Of a DNA stretch of 63,549 nt, positions 22,826-31,383 are shown piece after piece (within the stretch, counting starts at the first letter, position 1; every line of letters starts with the position of its first letter). The notes under the pieces are model-generated. The model did not search any database. It was not told the DNA's origin and saw only the letters and a list, made by a program, of their open reading frames with translations. The position numbers were made by a program, and so were the translations under genes. Source of the DNA: a virus; the IMG/VR virus record IMGVR_UViG_3300023501_000009, positions 1-63,549 of that record; one strand, given 5' to 3'.

Positions 22826-23839
22826 CTATAAATTTTGGTAGATGTCTAACAATAACTTCTTGTCAAACTGATTGCTGTCAATAGCTGTGATCTGATTTGT
22901 TACGATTTGATCTACACTTTTAAACTCTATCCGCACAGCGGTAGTGGCTTGATTGCTGTGTTCGTTCTTTTTAGGCAGTAACGTAATCTCACGTAGTTTG
23001 TGTGTGCCTACAAAGGTGTCTTTAATAAAATTTGCTTCTTCGTAACTGATCTCAATATCTAAGTTAACCCTAACATGCATGTTAGGTCTTAGTAATGTGT
23101 CTGCATGATCTATTATTTGACTAAGGTCAAACACACGGTAACTAGGTTGATCGGGCCAACTGATAAATTCCTTCTCACCTGACCAGTCCAGTATCATTAA
23201 ACCACGATCATCATCTCCTGCATCTGCATAGTTGTGAGGGAAGGCATTGCCTGTGTATGTGATATTGCCTTGTGTTTGACGTTTGTGGAAGTGTCCACTA
23301 AACACATGCTCTATGCCACCAAAGTGTTCATTTTTTATCTCACCATGATCTGGCATCTGTATCATAGCATTCATATAAAAATTAGGCAACTCAAAATGTC
23401 CAAACATAAACTTGCCAGACATCTTAGGTATCTTTTTATGCTCGTCACCTACTAACCAAGGCACAATTACAATATCATCTTCATTATAAAAGTCATTGAC
23501 TATTTGAATATTAGGGATATGTTTAGCCCACTCTGCTGACTGCACCTCACGTTTGTCTCTGTAGTACAAGTCGTGATTGCCAGGGATAAACAACACTCGG
23601 TTAAACGCCTTGCCTAAACGTTCTAGGGCTTTAAGACTGTAGTTAAGTGTAACAATGTTTATACTTGCACGATTATTATGCCAGTCTCCCATCATTATAC
23701 AGGTATCACATTCTTTTTCTTTTGCTGTTTTAATAACCCAGTCAACAAAGTTTAAACAGTCATCATTGTGCAACTGACTGTTAGACTTTAATCCAAAGTG
23801 TATATCCGTAAATACTGCGGCTCGTTTAAATGCAGGCAT
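22826..23839 (-). CDS. 47: Recombination endonuclease subunit gp47 (Mre11/SbcD-like)
   Basis: 337 residues (T4 gp47 is 339). The calcineurin-like phosphoesterase motifs are in order: FTDIHFG (Asp12, His14), MGDWHNN (51-56), PGNHDLYY (86-93), GHFE (147-150) and SGHFHKRQ (181-188). With gp46 it forms the Rad50/Mre11-type complex that resects DNA ends for phage recombination and host DNA breakdown. It is followed by the fractured gp46 and preceded by gp55, a common T4-like cluster. Confidence 0.95.
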   Translation of the reverse strand: MPAFKRAAVFTDIHFGLKSNSQLHNDDCLNFVDWVIKTAKEKECDTCIMMGDWHNNRASINIVTLNYSLKALERLGKAFNRVLFIPGNHDLYYRDKREVQSAEWAKHIPNIQIVNDFYNEDDIVIVPWLVGDEHKKIPKMSGKFMFGHFELPNFYMNAMIQMPDHGEIKNEHFGGIEHVFSGHFHKRQTQGNITYTGNAFPHNYADAGDDDRGLMILDWSGEKEFISWPDQPSYRVFDLSQIIDHADTLLRPNMHVRVNLDIEISYEEANFIKDTFVGTHKLREITLLPKKNEHSNQATTAVRIEFKSVDQIVTNQITAIDSNQFDKKLLLDIYQNL

Positions 23840-23869
23840 GCTATAATTTTACAGCATCTAGGACAAATG

Positions 23870-24778
23870 TCAAGAGTTAAGTTTACCAGGATGATTACGT
23901 CCTTCTTCTCGTTCCCAGACCTCTGCGTTCTGTCTAGTAGAACTAGGCGTAAAGTTATTCATCTCTAGTATGTCATCACGTATGCTCTGAACTTTCTTTT
24001 CGATGTGCAATACTCTGGTAAAACTGTTTGTAATAGCGGCAGTGTAGTAAGCAAAAGGATTTTGTGACTTAGACTCGTCAAACTGTAACCCTATTTGTGC
24101 TAACTGTAGCAATGCCTGGCTACGCATCTCGTCATTGTATGTGTATCCACGCCAGTTACTACGAGTAGCATAACGCTCGCACAGTTTCATAAACATGTGT
24201 GCTAGTTTGTTGGTCATGGTGCCGTGCTCTTTGCAAAACTCACCTGTGTCTAACTCACCCTTCCAATGACTCTTACCCACCAAATAAGGCTCGCATTCTT
24301 CGTTAATTTTGTAATGAAAGAACGGTGGGAAGTTTAATTTAAGATACTTTGCACGAAATTTTTTAGCTCTTTTAGCTGGATCTGGTTCGTACTCTTCAAC
24401 TACTTCTACTTCGTCTTCATCGACAGTCTCTCCCTTGCTCAAAGATTTTTTAGGTTCCTTAAGCGGGATATGTTCAAAAGTCATAACTCTAAATATCAAA
24501 TCAGTAACAGGAATACTACCGGCCTTTATTTTAAATTCGTCTAATTTAACCTTTGTCTTGGGATCTGCTGCCTGTGCCGCTTCAACCGCAAGTTTTGATA
24601 GACGGTCAGCACGTAGTTTAAGTGCTTCTTTAATGTTTGTTTTATGAATTTTATCTACGTTAAGTAGGATCATGTCATAATCTGCAATACTGGGATCGCT
24701 AAAATAACAGTAGGTATTCTTTGATTTGTGTATTTCTTTTAATATGTCTTTGTTATTAAGATAATTCTTTTTGCGCAT
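23870..24778 (-). CDS. 55: Late-transcription sigma factor gp55
   Basis: 302 residues, longer than T4 gp55 (185). Residues about 195-275 carry the conserved core: MFMKLCERYATRSNWRGYTY, EMRSQALLQLAQIGLQFDES, NPFAYYTAAITNSFTRVLH, matching the region 2-like part of gp55. The N-terminal 150 residues are a lineage-specific charged extension. gp55 directs RNA polymerase to TATAAATA late promoters, several of which occur in this window. GAAGG precedes the ATG. Confidence 0.93.
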   Translation of the reverse strand: MRKKNYLNNKDILKEIHKSKNTYCYFSDPSIADYDMILLNVDKIHKTNIKEALKLRADRLSKLAVEAAQAADPKTKVKLDEFKIKAGSIPVTDLIFRVMTFEHIPLKEPKKSLSKGETVDEDEVEVVEEYEPDPAKRAKKFRAKYLKLNFPPFFHYKINEECEPYLVGKSHWKGELDTGEFCKEHGTMTNKLAHMFMKLCERYATRSNWRGYTYNDEMRSQALLQLAQIGLQFDESKSQNPFAYYTAAITNSFTRVLHIEKKVQSIRDDILEMNNFTPSSTRQNAEVWEREEGRNHPGKLNS

Positions 24779-24818
24779 GTTATTATTTACCTTCTTTATA
24801 TTAGCATATTATAACACC

Positions 24819-24826
24819 AATAAATA
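24819..24826 (+). promoter_or_regulatory. Late promoter (AATAAATA) for the baseplate operon
   Basis: CAATAAATACA lies 20 bp before the gp48 ATG in the divergent gap between gp55 and gp48. It matches seven of eight late-consensus bases, and AAAGGAAA then precedes the start codon. Confidence 0.65.
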
Positions 24827-24846
24827 CATAATGCAAAGGAAACCCC

Positions 24847-25815
24847 ATGCCATTTAAGAATTTTTTGTCCAACTTAACCAATAAATCCAACGGGATAACT
24901 GGCCAAGCACAGGACATAGCCAAAAAGGCCACAGAATTAATTAGTAACCCCAGTCTATCAAGACTAAACATTAACAATCTTATGCCTGGGGGGAAAAGAA
25001 AGCGGTCAGACAGCTTGCCAGAAGTATTCTTTGGTAGTATTCAGGGCGGTAATCTAGCCGCAGAAAATGACTGGAAAGTCAAAGTAACTGCTCCTCTAGC
25101 AGGTCCCTTTGATTTTAGTACAGGCCCAATGAGTGCATTATCTGAAGCCAACGGAGTGGTTTTTCCTTTTACTCCTAATATTGCTGTAACACACAATGCA
25201 AGTTACGGGTCACTGACACCCACACACAGCAACTTCCCTAGCTACTTTTACAATAACAGTGAGGTAGGTGCTATCAGCATTAGTGCAGATTTCACTGCAC
25301 AGACAGAAGATCAGGCACGGTATGTTTTAGGCATGATATGGTTTTTTAGATCAGCAACCAAGATGTTCTACGGTGGACCTAATTCAGGCAACCCGCCTCC
25401 AATCGTTTATATAGATGGATACGGTGATTATTATCTGCCTCATGTTTCTTGTGTAGTAACTAACTTTACTCACACAATGCCTAGCAACACAGACTATATA
25501 GAATGCACAGTACAGCCTGGGTTAACAACTAATACTCTTGTGTTAGGCAGTATATTACCGCCGCAATTGCAGGCATTACAAACAGGATTAGCCACGAGCA
25601 CAAGCACAATTACTAATCAACTTGGCGCACAATTCCAAACACCCGGACAAGTCAGACGGGTACAGTCCTCTAGCAAGCGAGCCAGGATCCCAACAAAGTC
25701 GTCGATACAAGTAAGTCTACAGCCGGTATACAGTAGAAGCACTATAGCTAACAAGTTTACCTGGGAAGATTTTAGTAAGGGCTCACTGCTTAAAGGCAAT
25801 GGAGGATTCTTATAA
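24847..25815 (+). CDS. 48: Baseplate tail-tube cap protein gp48
   Basis: 322 residues. The N-terminal 60 are helical and basic (MPFKNFLSNLTNKSNGITGQ; GGKRKRSDSLPEVFFGSIQG). The core has ISADFTAQTEDQARYVLGMI, WFFRSATKMFYG and GPNSGNPPPIVYIDGYGDYY, then NFTHTMPSNTDYIECTV, matching the tube-like domain of gp48/gp54 proteins. gp48 is favoured over gp54 because it directly precedes gp53 with a 1-bp overlap and shows the FRSATKMFYG-type motif. It caps the baseplate as a platform for tube assembly. Confidence 0.7.
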   Translation: MPFKNFLSNLTNKSNGITGQAQDIAKKATELISNPSLSRLNINNLMPGGKRKRSDSLPEVFFGSIQGGNLAAENDWKVKVTAPLAGPFDFSTGPMSALSEANGVVFPFTPNIAVTHNASYGSLTPTHSNFPSYFYNNSEVGAISISADFTAQTEDQARYVLGMIWFFRSATKMFYGGPNSGNPPPIVYIDGYGDYYLPHVSCVVTNFTHTMPSNTDYIECTVQPGLTTNTLVLGSILPPQLQALQTGLATSTSTITNQLGAQFQTPGQVRRVQSSSKRARIPTKSSIQVSLQPVYSRSTIANKFTWEDFSKGSLLKGNGGFL

Positions 25816-26120
25816 TGTCTGTCACCTATAAAAGATCAAGTCCTTACTTCAATACCAATGTTGTCAACAACAAGTATTTGGACGTACTAAACTACAGGAA
25901 GATCCCAGCAAACCGTGGTGATATAGAATACATGATTACAGAAACCTACAAGTACAGACCAGATTTAATGGCGTTTGACTTGTATCAGGATGTTAATTTA
26001 TGGTGGGTGTTTATGGCACGTAACCCTAATACACTACGTGATCCTATTTTTGATTTTGCCACTGGCACAACAATCTATATTCCCAACAAAGACACTGTTA
26101 ACAGTGCATTAGGACTCTAA
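25815..26120 (+). CDS. 53: Baseplate wedge protein gp53
   Basis: 101 residues. The pattern SPYFNTNVVNNKYLDVLNYR, ITETYKYRPDLMAFDLYQDV and NLWWVFMARNPNTLRDPIFD is diagnostic of the gp53 wedge family, in which a LysM-like fold supports the wedge. It is shorter than T4 gp53 (196). Its ATG overlaps the gp48 stop (TAATG), so it is translationally coupled. Confidence 0.92.
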   Translation: MSVTYKRSSPYFNTNVVNNKYLDVLNYRKIPANRGDIEYMITETYKYRPDLMAFDLYQDVNLWWVFMARNPNTLRDPIFDFATGTTIYIPNKDTVNSALGL

Positions 26121-26123
26121 GAC

Positions 26124-28595
26124 ATGGCTGATGGATTAAGTGCCGCTCAACAGCGTAGGTTAAATCCAAACGTTACCACATCTACGTCAGGCGCAGGTAT
26201 AGCAGGCAGTAACGGTGGCAATATAGGACCCGTTGGGCTAGCTAATCAGGCTGATGCGCAACCACCTAAAGAGCCTCGGGCACCGTCACCATTTAACCTA
26301 GCGGGTGGTATAATACCTGCGGACCTTGGCAGTGCAGTAAACCTTGTAAGCAAGTTTGATCCTGCAGGCGTATTTGATCACGGTGACAAAAACCTAGTTA
26401 CCCAACAAGGCACTAGTGGAATAAGAAAAAACCCACTTAACGAGTTTTTAAATTACACATATAATATTAAACTGGGTGTAATGACTCCTGACATGTTGAA
26501 CGCATTTAATGACGGCGACTATGACTCTTTAGATCAAAACATAATGATAGCGTCTGGTGGTATCCTAAAAGAACGCCGAGCCGCATATTTTGATGTTGAC
26601 TTCTACATTGACGATTTAGATCTGAATAGTATAATTGGACTTAACAAAGTCACTGGTGGTTCAAATGCAACATCAATTAATTTTACTATTACAGAGCCCG
26701 GCGGTCTTACGTTTTTTAATAGGTTACTGGCTTTATGTCAGGATATGGGCATAAAGAACTATCTAGATGTGCCCTATTCTCTATCTATACAGTTTAAAGG
26801 ATATGATAATATAGAAGACAGCAATACCTTTAAAGAAAGTAGTGTGCCTTTTATTACTCCTATTAAATTTACAGAAATACAACACAGAGTAAGCAAGTCA
26901 GGTGGTGAGTACGATGTGCAAGCAGTTGCATATAGCGACAGTGCCTTGTTTAGTAATGAGTGTAGCATACACGAAAACTTCAGCAGTAAAAGCAAGACTG
27001 TGGGAGATTTCTTTAACGATTTAACAGAATTCTATAACAACTACTACAAGGTATCTCTGGAAAAACAAAAGAAAGCAGATCCTGATATTGTTGCTGGCGA
27101 CAATTTTTGCCACACAATAAAATTTGAGATAGACGACGAAATAAAAAACGCCCCCATTAAGTTTAACAACGATGTTAAGTCTGCTGACAAAACATCTATG
27201 GTGCCCACACCGCAAGGCGCATTTGATGTAACAGCGAGTCATGCATTTATTGACGCACAGAAAAAGATACCGTCAGGGGATATAAAAATTGATTTTAGTG
27301 CTGGCACAAATATTATTAAGATGATTAACACAATAATTATACAACAGAGTAGTTACATAAAGTCTCAGAAATTAAGTCCAGAAAATATTAACAAGATAGG
27401 GAATATGACTGATCCCAAAGTCAAGCAGGCGGCATTAGAAAAACTATCTGAAGACGTTGGAAAGCCATTAAGTTGGTTTAGGACAAGAAATAAAAAAACA
27501 ATTAAACAGTTTAACGTTAGTCTACAGAAGTATGCCAGGGAAAACACCTTTGTGATATCAAAGTATAACGTCTCTAATAGAACTGTTGCATCCTATCCGG
27601 GTTGGGGAGAAACTAAACCGGTTAAGCGTTACGACTATATCTTTACAGGAAAAAACGATTCTGTAATAGACTTTAATATAAAGTTTGATGCTTTGTATTA
27701 TCAGCAAGTATTGGGCAATCCTGCCAAATATGTATTGGCATCTGGCGAGGTTACTCGTTCTGGTGACACTGGAAATAGAGTATCGAAAACAGATGCTGGT
27801 GATTCACAAACAACTAGTGGTATCCAGCCACAGCAGTCAGAGAACACAAATGCTGATATTGAAAGTGGACAGGCTACGGAATCCAGTGATTACGAACAAC
27901 AGGACGACAGAGTACTAATTAACAATCAGTATACAAACTCCATGGGAGACATGGTGGAAGTTAAGTTAACTATTATAGGGGATCCTGACTTTTTGGTAGG
28001 ATACAACGAAAATGTTATTGCAGGTAATAGTTTAAACATCTTAAACTCTGAAGACGAACTTACCTGTCTTATAAATTATAAGAGCCCACAGGACTGGGAC
28101 GAAAATACTGGAATGTTAGTAAAATCTAATAACCCAGCATATTTTGACAGTGCGTATAGCGGAGTGTACAAGATTATTGAAGTCAACAGCAACTTTAGTG
28201 GTGGTCAGTTCACACAGGTACTAACTACCGTTAGGTTGTTTAATCAGCCTGGACTAGGCACAGAACCTAAGAAATCAGGCGGTAACGTAACCAGTATAGG
28301 AAGCACAATTGCTGGAAGCCTAAGCTCTTTTAGTCCTGGTACTAGTGTGTTTACGGGGTTAGCGGCCAATATGCCTGCGTTGCAGTCTGACGCAGACAAT
28401 TTGTCTGCAGGAATACCAGGCATACAGTCAAACATAGTTACATCTAACGGATCCAGTGTGTTTACGGGGTTAGCGGCCAACACAAACGCCCGTGCCCCTG
28501 CCACACAAACAGCCTCTCAAAACCAGACTGCTCTGACCAAAGCACAAACCCGTGCAATTCAGACTGGCAGTTTTAAAACAGGATTTAATCAATAA
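26124..28595 (+). CDS. Large baseplate hub-region structural protein
   Basis: 823 residues in the interval between gp53 and gp5. A low-complexity Gly/Pro/Ala N-terminus of about 80 residues leads into a beta-rich body. Examples are GGLTFFNRLLALCQDMGIKN, VPYSLSIQFKGYDNIEDSNT, and a KPVKRYDYIFTGKNDSVIDF region like hub or LysM-spike adapters. The C-terminal part contains GDPDFLVGYNENVIAG and YSGVYKIIEVNSNFSGGQFT, then a linker with two SVFTGLAAN copies. T4 gp27 is the expected gp5 partner and is otherwise missing here, so this may be its enlarged counterpart (inference). Family not firmly recognised. Confidence 0.6.
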   Translation: MADGLSAAQQRRLNPNVTTSTSGAGIAGSNGGNIGPVGLANQADAQPPKEPRAPSPFNLAGGIIPADLGSAVNLVSKFDPAGVFDHGDKNLVTQQGTSGIRKNPLNEFLNYTYNIKLGVMTPDMLNAFNDGDYDSLDQNIMIASGGILKERRAAYFDVDFYIDDLDLNSIIGLNKVTGGSNATSINFTITEPGGLTFFNRLLALCQDMGIKNYLDVPYSLSIQFKGYDNIEDSNTFKESSVPFITPIKFTEIQHRVSKSGGEYDVQAVAYSDSALFSNECSIHENFSSKSKTVGDFFNDLTEFYNNYYKVSLEKQKKADPDIVAGDNFCHTIKFEIDDEIKNAPIKFNNDVKSADKTSMVPTPQGAFDVTASHAFIDAQKKIPSGDIKIDFSAGTNIIKMINTIIIQQSSYIKSQKLSPENINKIGNMTDPKVKQAALEKLSEDVGKPLSWFRTRNKKTIKQFNVSLQKYARENTFVISKYNVSNRTVASYPGWGETKPVKRYDYIFTGKNDSVIDFNIKFDALYYQQVLGNPAKYVLASGEVTRSGDTGNRVSKTDAGDSQTTSGIQPQQSENTNADIESGQATESSDYEQQDDRVLINNQYTNSMGDMVEVKLTIIGDPDFLVGYNENVIAGNSLNILNSEDELTCLINYKSPQDWDENTGMLVKSNNPAYFDSAYSGVYKIIEVNSNFSGGQFTQVLTTVRLFNQPGLGTEPKKSGGNVTSIGSTIAGSLSSFSPGTSVFTGLAANMPALQSDADNLSAGIPGIQSNIVTSNGSSVFTGLAANTNARAPATQTASQNQTALTKAQTRAIQTGSFKTGFNQ
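28344..28484 (+). repeat. Duplicated 26-bp coding segment
   Basis: agtgtgtttacggggttagc plus ggccaa occurs at about 28344 and again at about 28458, encoding SVFTGLAAN twice near the C-terminus of the hub-region protein. Exact DNA identity over 26 bp suggests a recent internal duplication in a flexible linker. Confidence 0.75.
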
Positions 28596-30160
28596 TGGCG
28601 GTTAATAACACAGAAAAATTTGCAAGTATAAAAAATCTTCAGTCGGTACATTCCGGAGATTTAATTAGTGCTGGGCCCTGGATAGGAGTTATAAAGAATA
28701 ACATAGATTATTCTAGAAACGGCAGACTTCAGGTTTACATACCATCATTGGGCAGTGTTAATCCCGAGGATCCCACCGGCTGGGTAATTTGCCAGTACCT
28801 AAGTCCTTTTATGGGCTTTACAAACATGAACGCATCGGAAGAAGGCAAGAGATACGACAAAACACAACAGAGCTACGGCTTCTGGATGGTGCCGCCTGAT
28901 ATAGGTGTTAGGGTTATGATTATCTTCGCTGAACATGATATTAACAAGGCATACTGGATAGGTTGCATTCCTGAACCCCTTAAGAACCACATGGTACCTA
29001 GTATAGGTTCTAGAAGCTATAATGACCAGAACGGTAGTGTAGTTAACTTTGGTGCTGAGTACCAGAGCGATCTGATGATACCAGCTTTTCAGGAAAGTCT
29101 AACACAGTGGTTTACTGAAAACCCCAGTGACCTAGAAGGAATCAAGTTTCCTGTAGGTGAAGTGCAATTTAAAACACAGAATCAAGATGGTGCCGGTAAC
29201 GGAGAAGAGTCTGTGATGGAAACATTCTATGGTTCAACTAGGGGCATTCACGAAGACCTGTACAAACAGTTTATTGTACAAGGAATACAGAACGATAAAG
29301 ACCGTGGACCTATTACTAGTAGCGCACAGAGAGATACCCCTAGTCAGGTATTTGGTTTTAGCACTCCTGGCAGAACCCGTAAAGACATAGCCCAAGACGC
29401 TACCCTTGTTAGAAAATTAAAAGCAGGAACTGCCGAATCAGACGAAGTTAAAGATTACGTAAACAAAGGCAACAAAGCAAGGCGAGGCGGTCACAGCCTT
29501 ACTATGGATGATGGCGATGTAGCAGGACAAAACAACCTTGTGCGAATCAGATCAAGTCGTGGTCATCAGATCACCATGCATGACACAGAAGAGTTTATAC
29601 ATATACAGCATGCTAACGGTCTAGCCTGGATAGAGATAGACGCTGTCGGACAGATAACAATCTTTAGTAATAACAGTCTAAACATTAGAACAGGTCTAGA
29701 CCTTAACTTACGTGCAGATAACAACATTAATCTAGAAGCAGGCAATGAAGTAAACATACGTGGTAAGAACAAAATTAAGACAGAAACTACTGATATGTAT
29801 ATGAAGAGTCTAAAAACCACACGAATGCATCAGGGCGAGGACTTTACTATGCTTACTGATGGTTCTATTGCATTAAATTCAACGACGTCAAGTGGTTGGA
29901 ACTGTGCCGCCACTCTTAATTACCAGGGATCCACTATAAATCTTAATAGTGGCCCAGCCCCAAGCAGTCCTGTTGTAGAAAAGTTGCCTAAAGAAAAGTA
30001 CACAGATGTAGTTAATAGCGATGGTGTTATCTGGCAGGAAGAAAAAGAGCCCAGTATAGAGTCTATATTAAATTGGGTACCTACACACGAACCATACCCT
30101 CGCAGAATTAACCCTAAGACACCAGAGCAAATTGCTAGATTTTACAGGAATCTATTATAA
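28595..30160 (+). CDS. 5: Baseplate hub spike protein gp5 (no lysozyme domain seen)
   Basis: 521 residues. Residues 22-140 form the OB-fold of gp5/VgrG proteins (GPWIGVIKNNIDYSRNGRLQ; GWVICQYLSPFMGF; FWMVPPDIGVRVMIIFAEHD; AYWIGCIPEP). Residues 300-440 are the beta-helix needle with regular repeats (LVRIRSSRGHQITMHDTEEF; LNIRTGLDLNLRADNNINLE). T4 gp5 holds a lysozyme domain between them; here the intervening region (GVEQFKTQ...GRTRKDIAQDA) shows no lysozyme motif. The C-terminal 60 residues (IWQEEKEPSIESILNWVPTH) are distinct. It starts 1 bp before the previous stop. Confidence 0.9.
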   Translation: MAVNNTEKFASIKNLQSVHSGDLISAGPWIGVIKNNIDYSRNGRLQVYIPSLGSVNPEDPTGWVICQYLSPFMGFTNMNASEEGKRYDKTQQSYGFWMVPPDIGVRVMIIFAEHDINKAYWIGCIPEPLKNHMVPSIGSRSYNDQNGSVVNFGAEYQSDLMIPAFQESLTQWFTENPSDLEGIKFPVGEVQFKTQNQDGAGNGEESVMETFYGSTRGIHEDLYKQFIVQGIQNDKDRGPITSSAQRDTPSQVFGFSTPGRTRKDIAQDATLVRKLKAGTAESDEVKDYVNKGNKARRGGHSLTMDDGDVAGQNNLVRIRSSRGHQITMHDTEEFIHIQHANGLAWIEIDAVGQITIFSNNSLNIRTGLDLNLRADNNINLEAGNEVNIRGKNKIKTETTDMYMKSLKTTRMHQGEDFTMLTDGSIALNSTTSSGWNCAATLNYQGSTINLNSGPAPSSPVVEKLPKEKYTDVVNSDGVIWQEEKEPSIESILNWVPTHEPYPRRINPKTPEQIARFYRNLL

Positions 30161-30960
30161 TGGCTTTAACAGAAGAGGCAGATGTTCTTTTTAATGATCC
30201 CAAACTAGATAGCAAGGTAACAAAGGGATTTGATAAAATAAAAAACTTTAAGGGTTTCGATAGCATTACTGCCAAACTTTCTGGACAACTTGCAACATTA
30301 GAGGTTCCCGAAGAAGGGTTTGACCAACTTAATGAAGTATTAGCTGATGGCATAGACTTGCCAGATGATCTCGCCAGTAAATTTCAACAGTCCATAGACC
30401 AGCTTAATAAGGATGGTGGTTTACAGGAGCTCGGTAACTTGAATGCGGGGCAACTAGACGGACTAACAACAGAACTTGCAAACTTCAACACCGGTTTTGC
30501 CGAAGGCAGATATAACACAGACGTCGACGGACTATTAGGAAAGTTTAAAATGGATCCTAGTATGTTACAAGAGGCTGGAATGCTTCAGTCTGGAGTAGGT
30601 GATAAGTTTAGATTAGGACAGTTATCCGCCTCTGAAATAGTAAACAACCCGTCGAGCTGGAAGGGAGGAAGCATGCCAGGAAACAAGGCTGGTTTTCTGA
30701 ATAACCCTAAAGCTCAGGAAACAGGATTTAAGAATGCATTGTCAGGATTTTTTAACAAAATGCAGTCCAACGGTGGCATAAAACCTACTGATACTGCCGA
30801 ACTACAAGGGGCAATGATGGCAGTAAGTACTAAGTTGGGACCAGCGGCCGCTAAACAGTGGCGTACAGTCGCACAGCCAGGAAACACATCAAACAAATTA
30901 GCAGACTCGTTAGCACAACATGGTGCTTACGGTATAAGCGTATTAGGAGTTAAGAAATGA
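30160..30960 (+). CDS. Hypothetical baseplate-operon protein
   Basis: 266 residues, acidic N-terminal helical region (MALTEEADVLFNDPKLDSKV; FDQLNEVLADGIDLPDDLAS), a DGLLGKFKMDPSMLQEAGML segment, and a C-terminal GTAxx-like stretch (FFNKMQSNGGIKPTDTAELQ; KLADSLAQHGAYGISVLGVK). No catalytic residues recognised. It overlaps gp5 by 1 bp and gp25 by 4 bp, so it is clearly part of the baseplate operon. Role unknown; tail-tip or hub association is inferred from location. Confidence 0.6.
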   Translation: MALTEEADVLFNDPKLDSKVTKGFDKIKNFKGFDSITAKLSGQLATLEVPEEGFDQLNEVLADGIDLPDDLASKFQQSIDQLNKDGGLQELGNLNAGQLDGLTTELANFNTGFAEGRYNTDVDGLLGKFKMDPSMLQEAGMLQSGVGDKFRLGQLSASEIVNNPSSWKGGSMPGNKAGFLNNPKAQETGFKNALSGFFNKMQSNGGIKPTDTAELQGAMMAVSTKLGPAAAKQWRTVAQPGNTSNKLADSLAQHGAYGISVLGVKK

Positions 30961-31337
30961 TAACATATAAAGGGTTCAGCACAGTAAATAATACTAGAAA
31001 GATTCGCTACACTGATTTTGAATTAGCAAAACAGGATCTAATCAACCACTTTCATATAAGAAAAGGTGAGAAGTTGCATAATCCAAATTTTGGTAGTAAT
31101 CTCTGGAGTATTGTATTTGACCCACTTACTGACACAACTAAACAGGCAATTATAGATGATATACGGGCTATTGCAAGTTACGACCCCAGAATAGCTGTAA
31201 ACAGTGTAAACGTAGTAGAGTATGAGCAAGGAGTGCAGGTAGAGTTAGATTTATCCTACCTAGCAGAGGACATTACAGAGTCTCTGCTACTGCAATTTGA
31301 TCAGGAATCTCAAGGTCTTAGCGTAGGCAACTTATAA
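30957..31337 (+). CDS. 25: Baseplate wedge protein gp25
   Basis: 126 residues (T4 gp25 is 132). IRYTDFELAKQDLINHFHIR, RKGEKLHNPNFGSNLWSIVF and DDIRAIASYDPRIAVNSVNV match the gp25/TssE wedge family, including the conserved E-[KR]-[LV]..P.FGS motif. It nucleates sheath polymerisation on the baseplate. Its start overlaps the preceding stop. Confidence 0.95.
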   Translation: MITYKGFSTVNNTRKIRYTDFELAKQDLINHFHIRKGEKLHNPNFGSNLWSIVFDPLTDTTKQAIIDDIRAIASYDPRIAVNSVNVVEYEQGVQVELDLSYLAEDITESLLLQFDQESQGLSVGNL

Positions 31338-31357
31338 AAGTAGCACATTTTAATTGC

Positions 31358-31365
31358 AATAAATA
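31358..31365 (+). promoter_or_regulatory. Late promoter (AATAAATA) before gp6
   Basis: CAATAAATACTTAAAGG lies 19 bp before the gp6 ATG in a 46-bp gap. It matches seven of eight late-consensus bases. AAAGG follows as a ribosome site. It would give gp6-gp7 an extra start within the operon. Confidence 0.65.
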
Positions 31366-31383
31366 CTTAAAGGTATACTTAAT

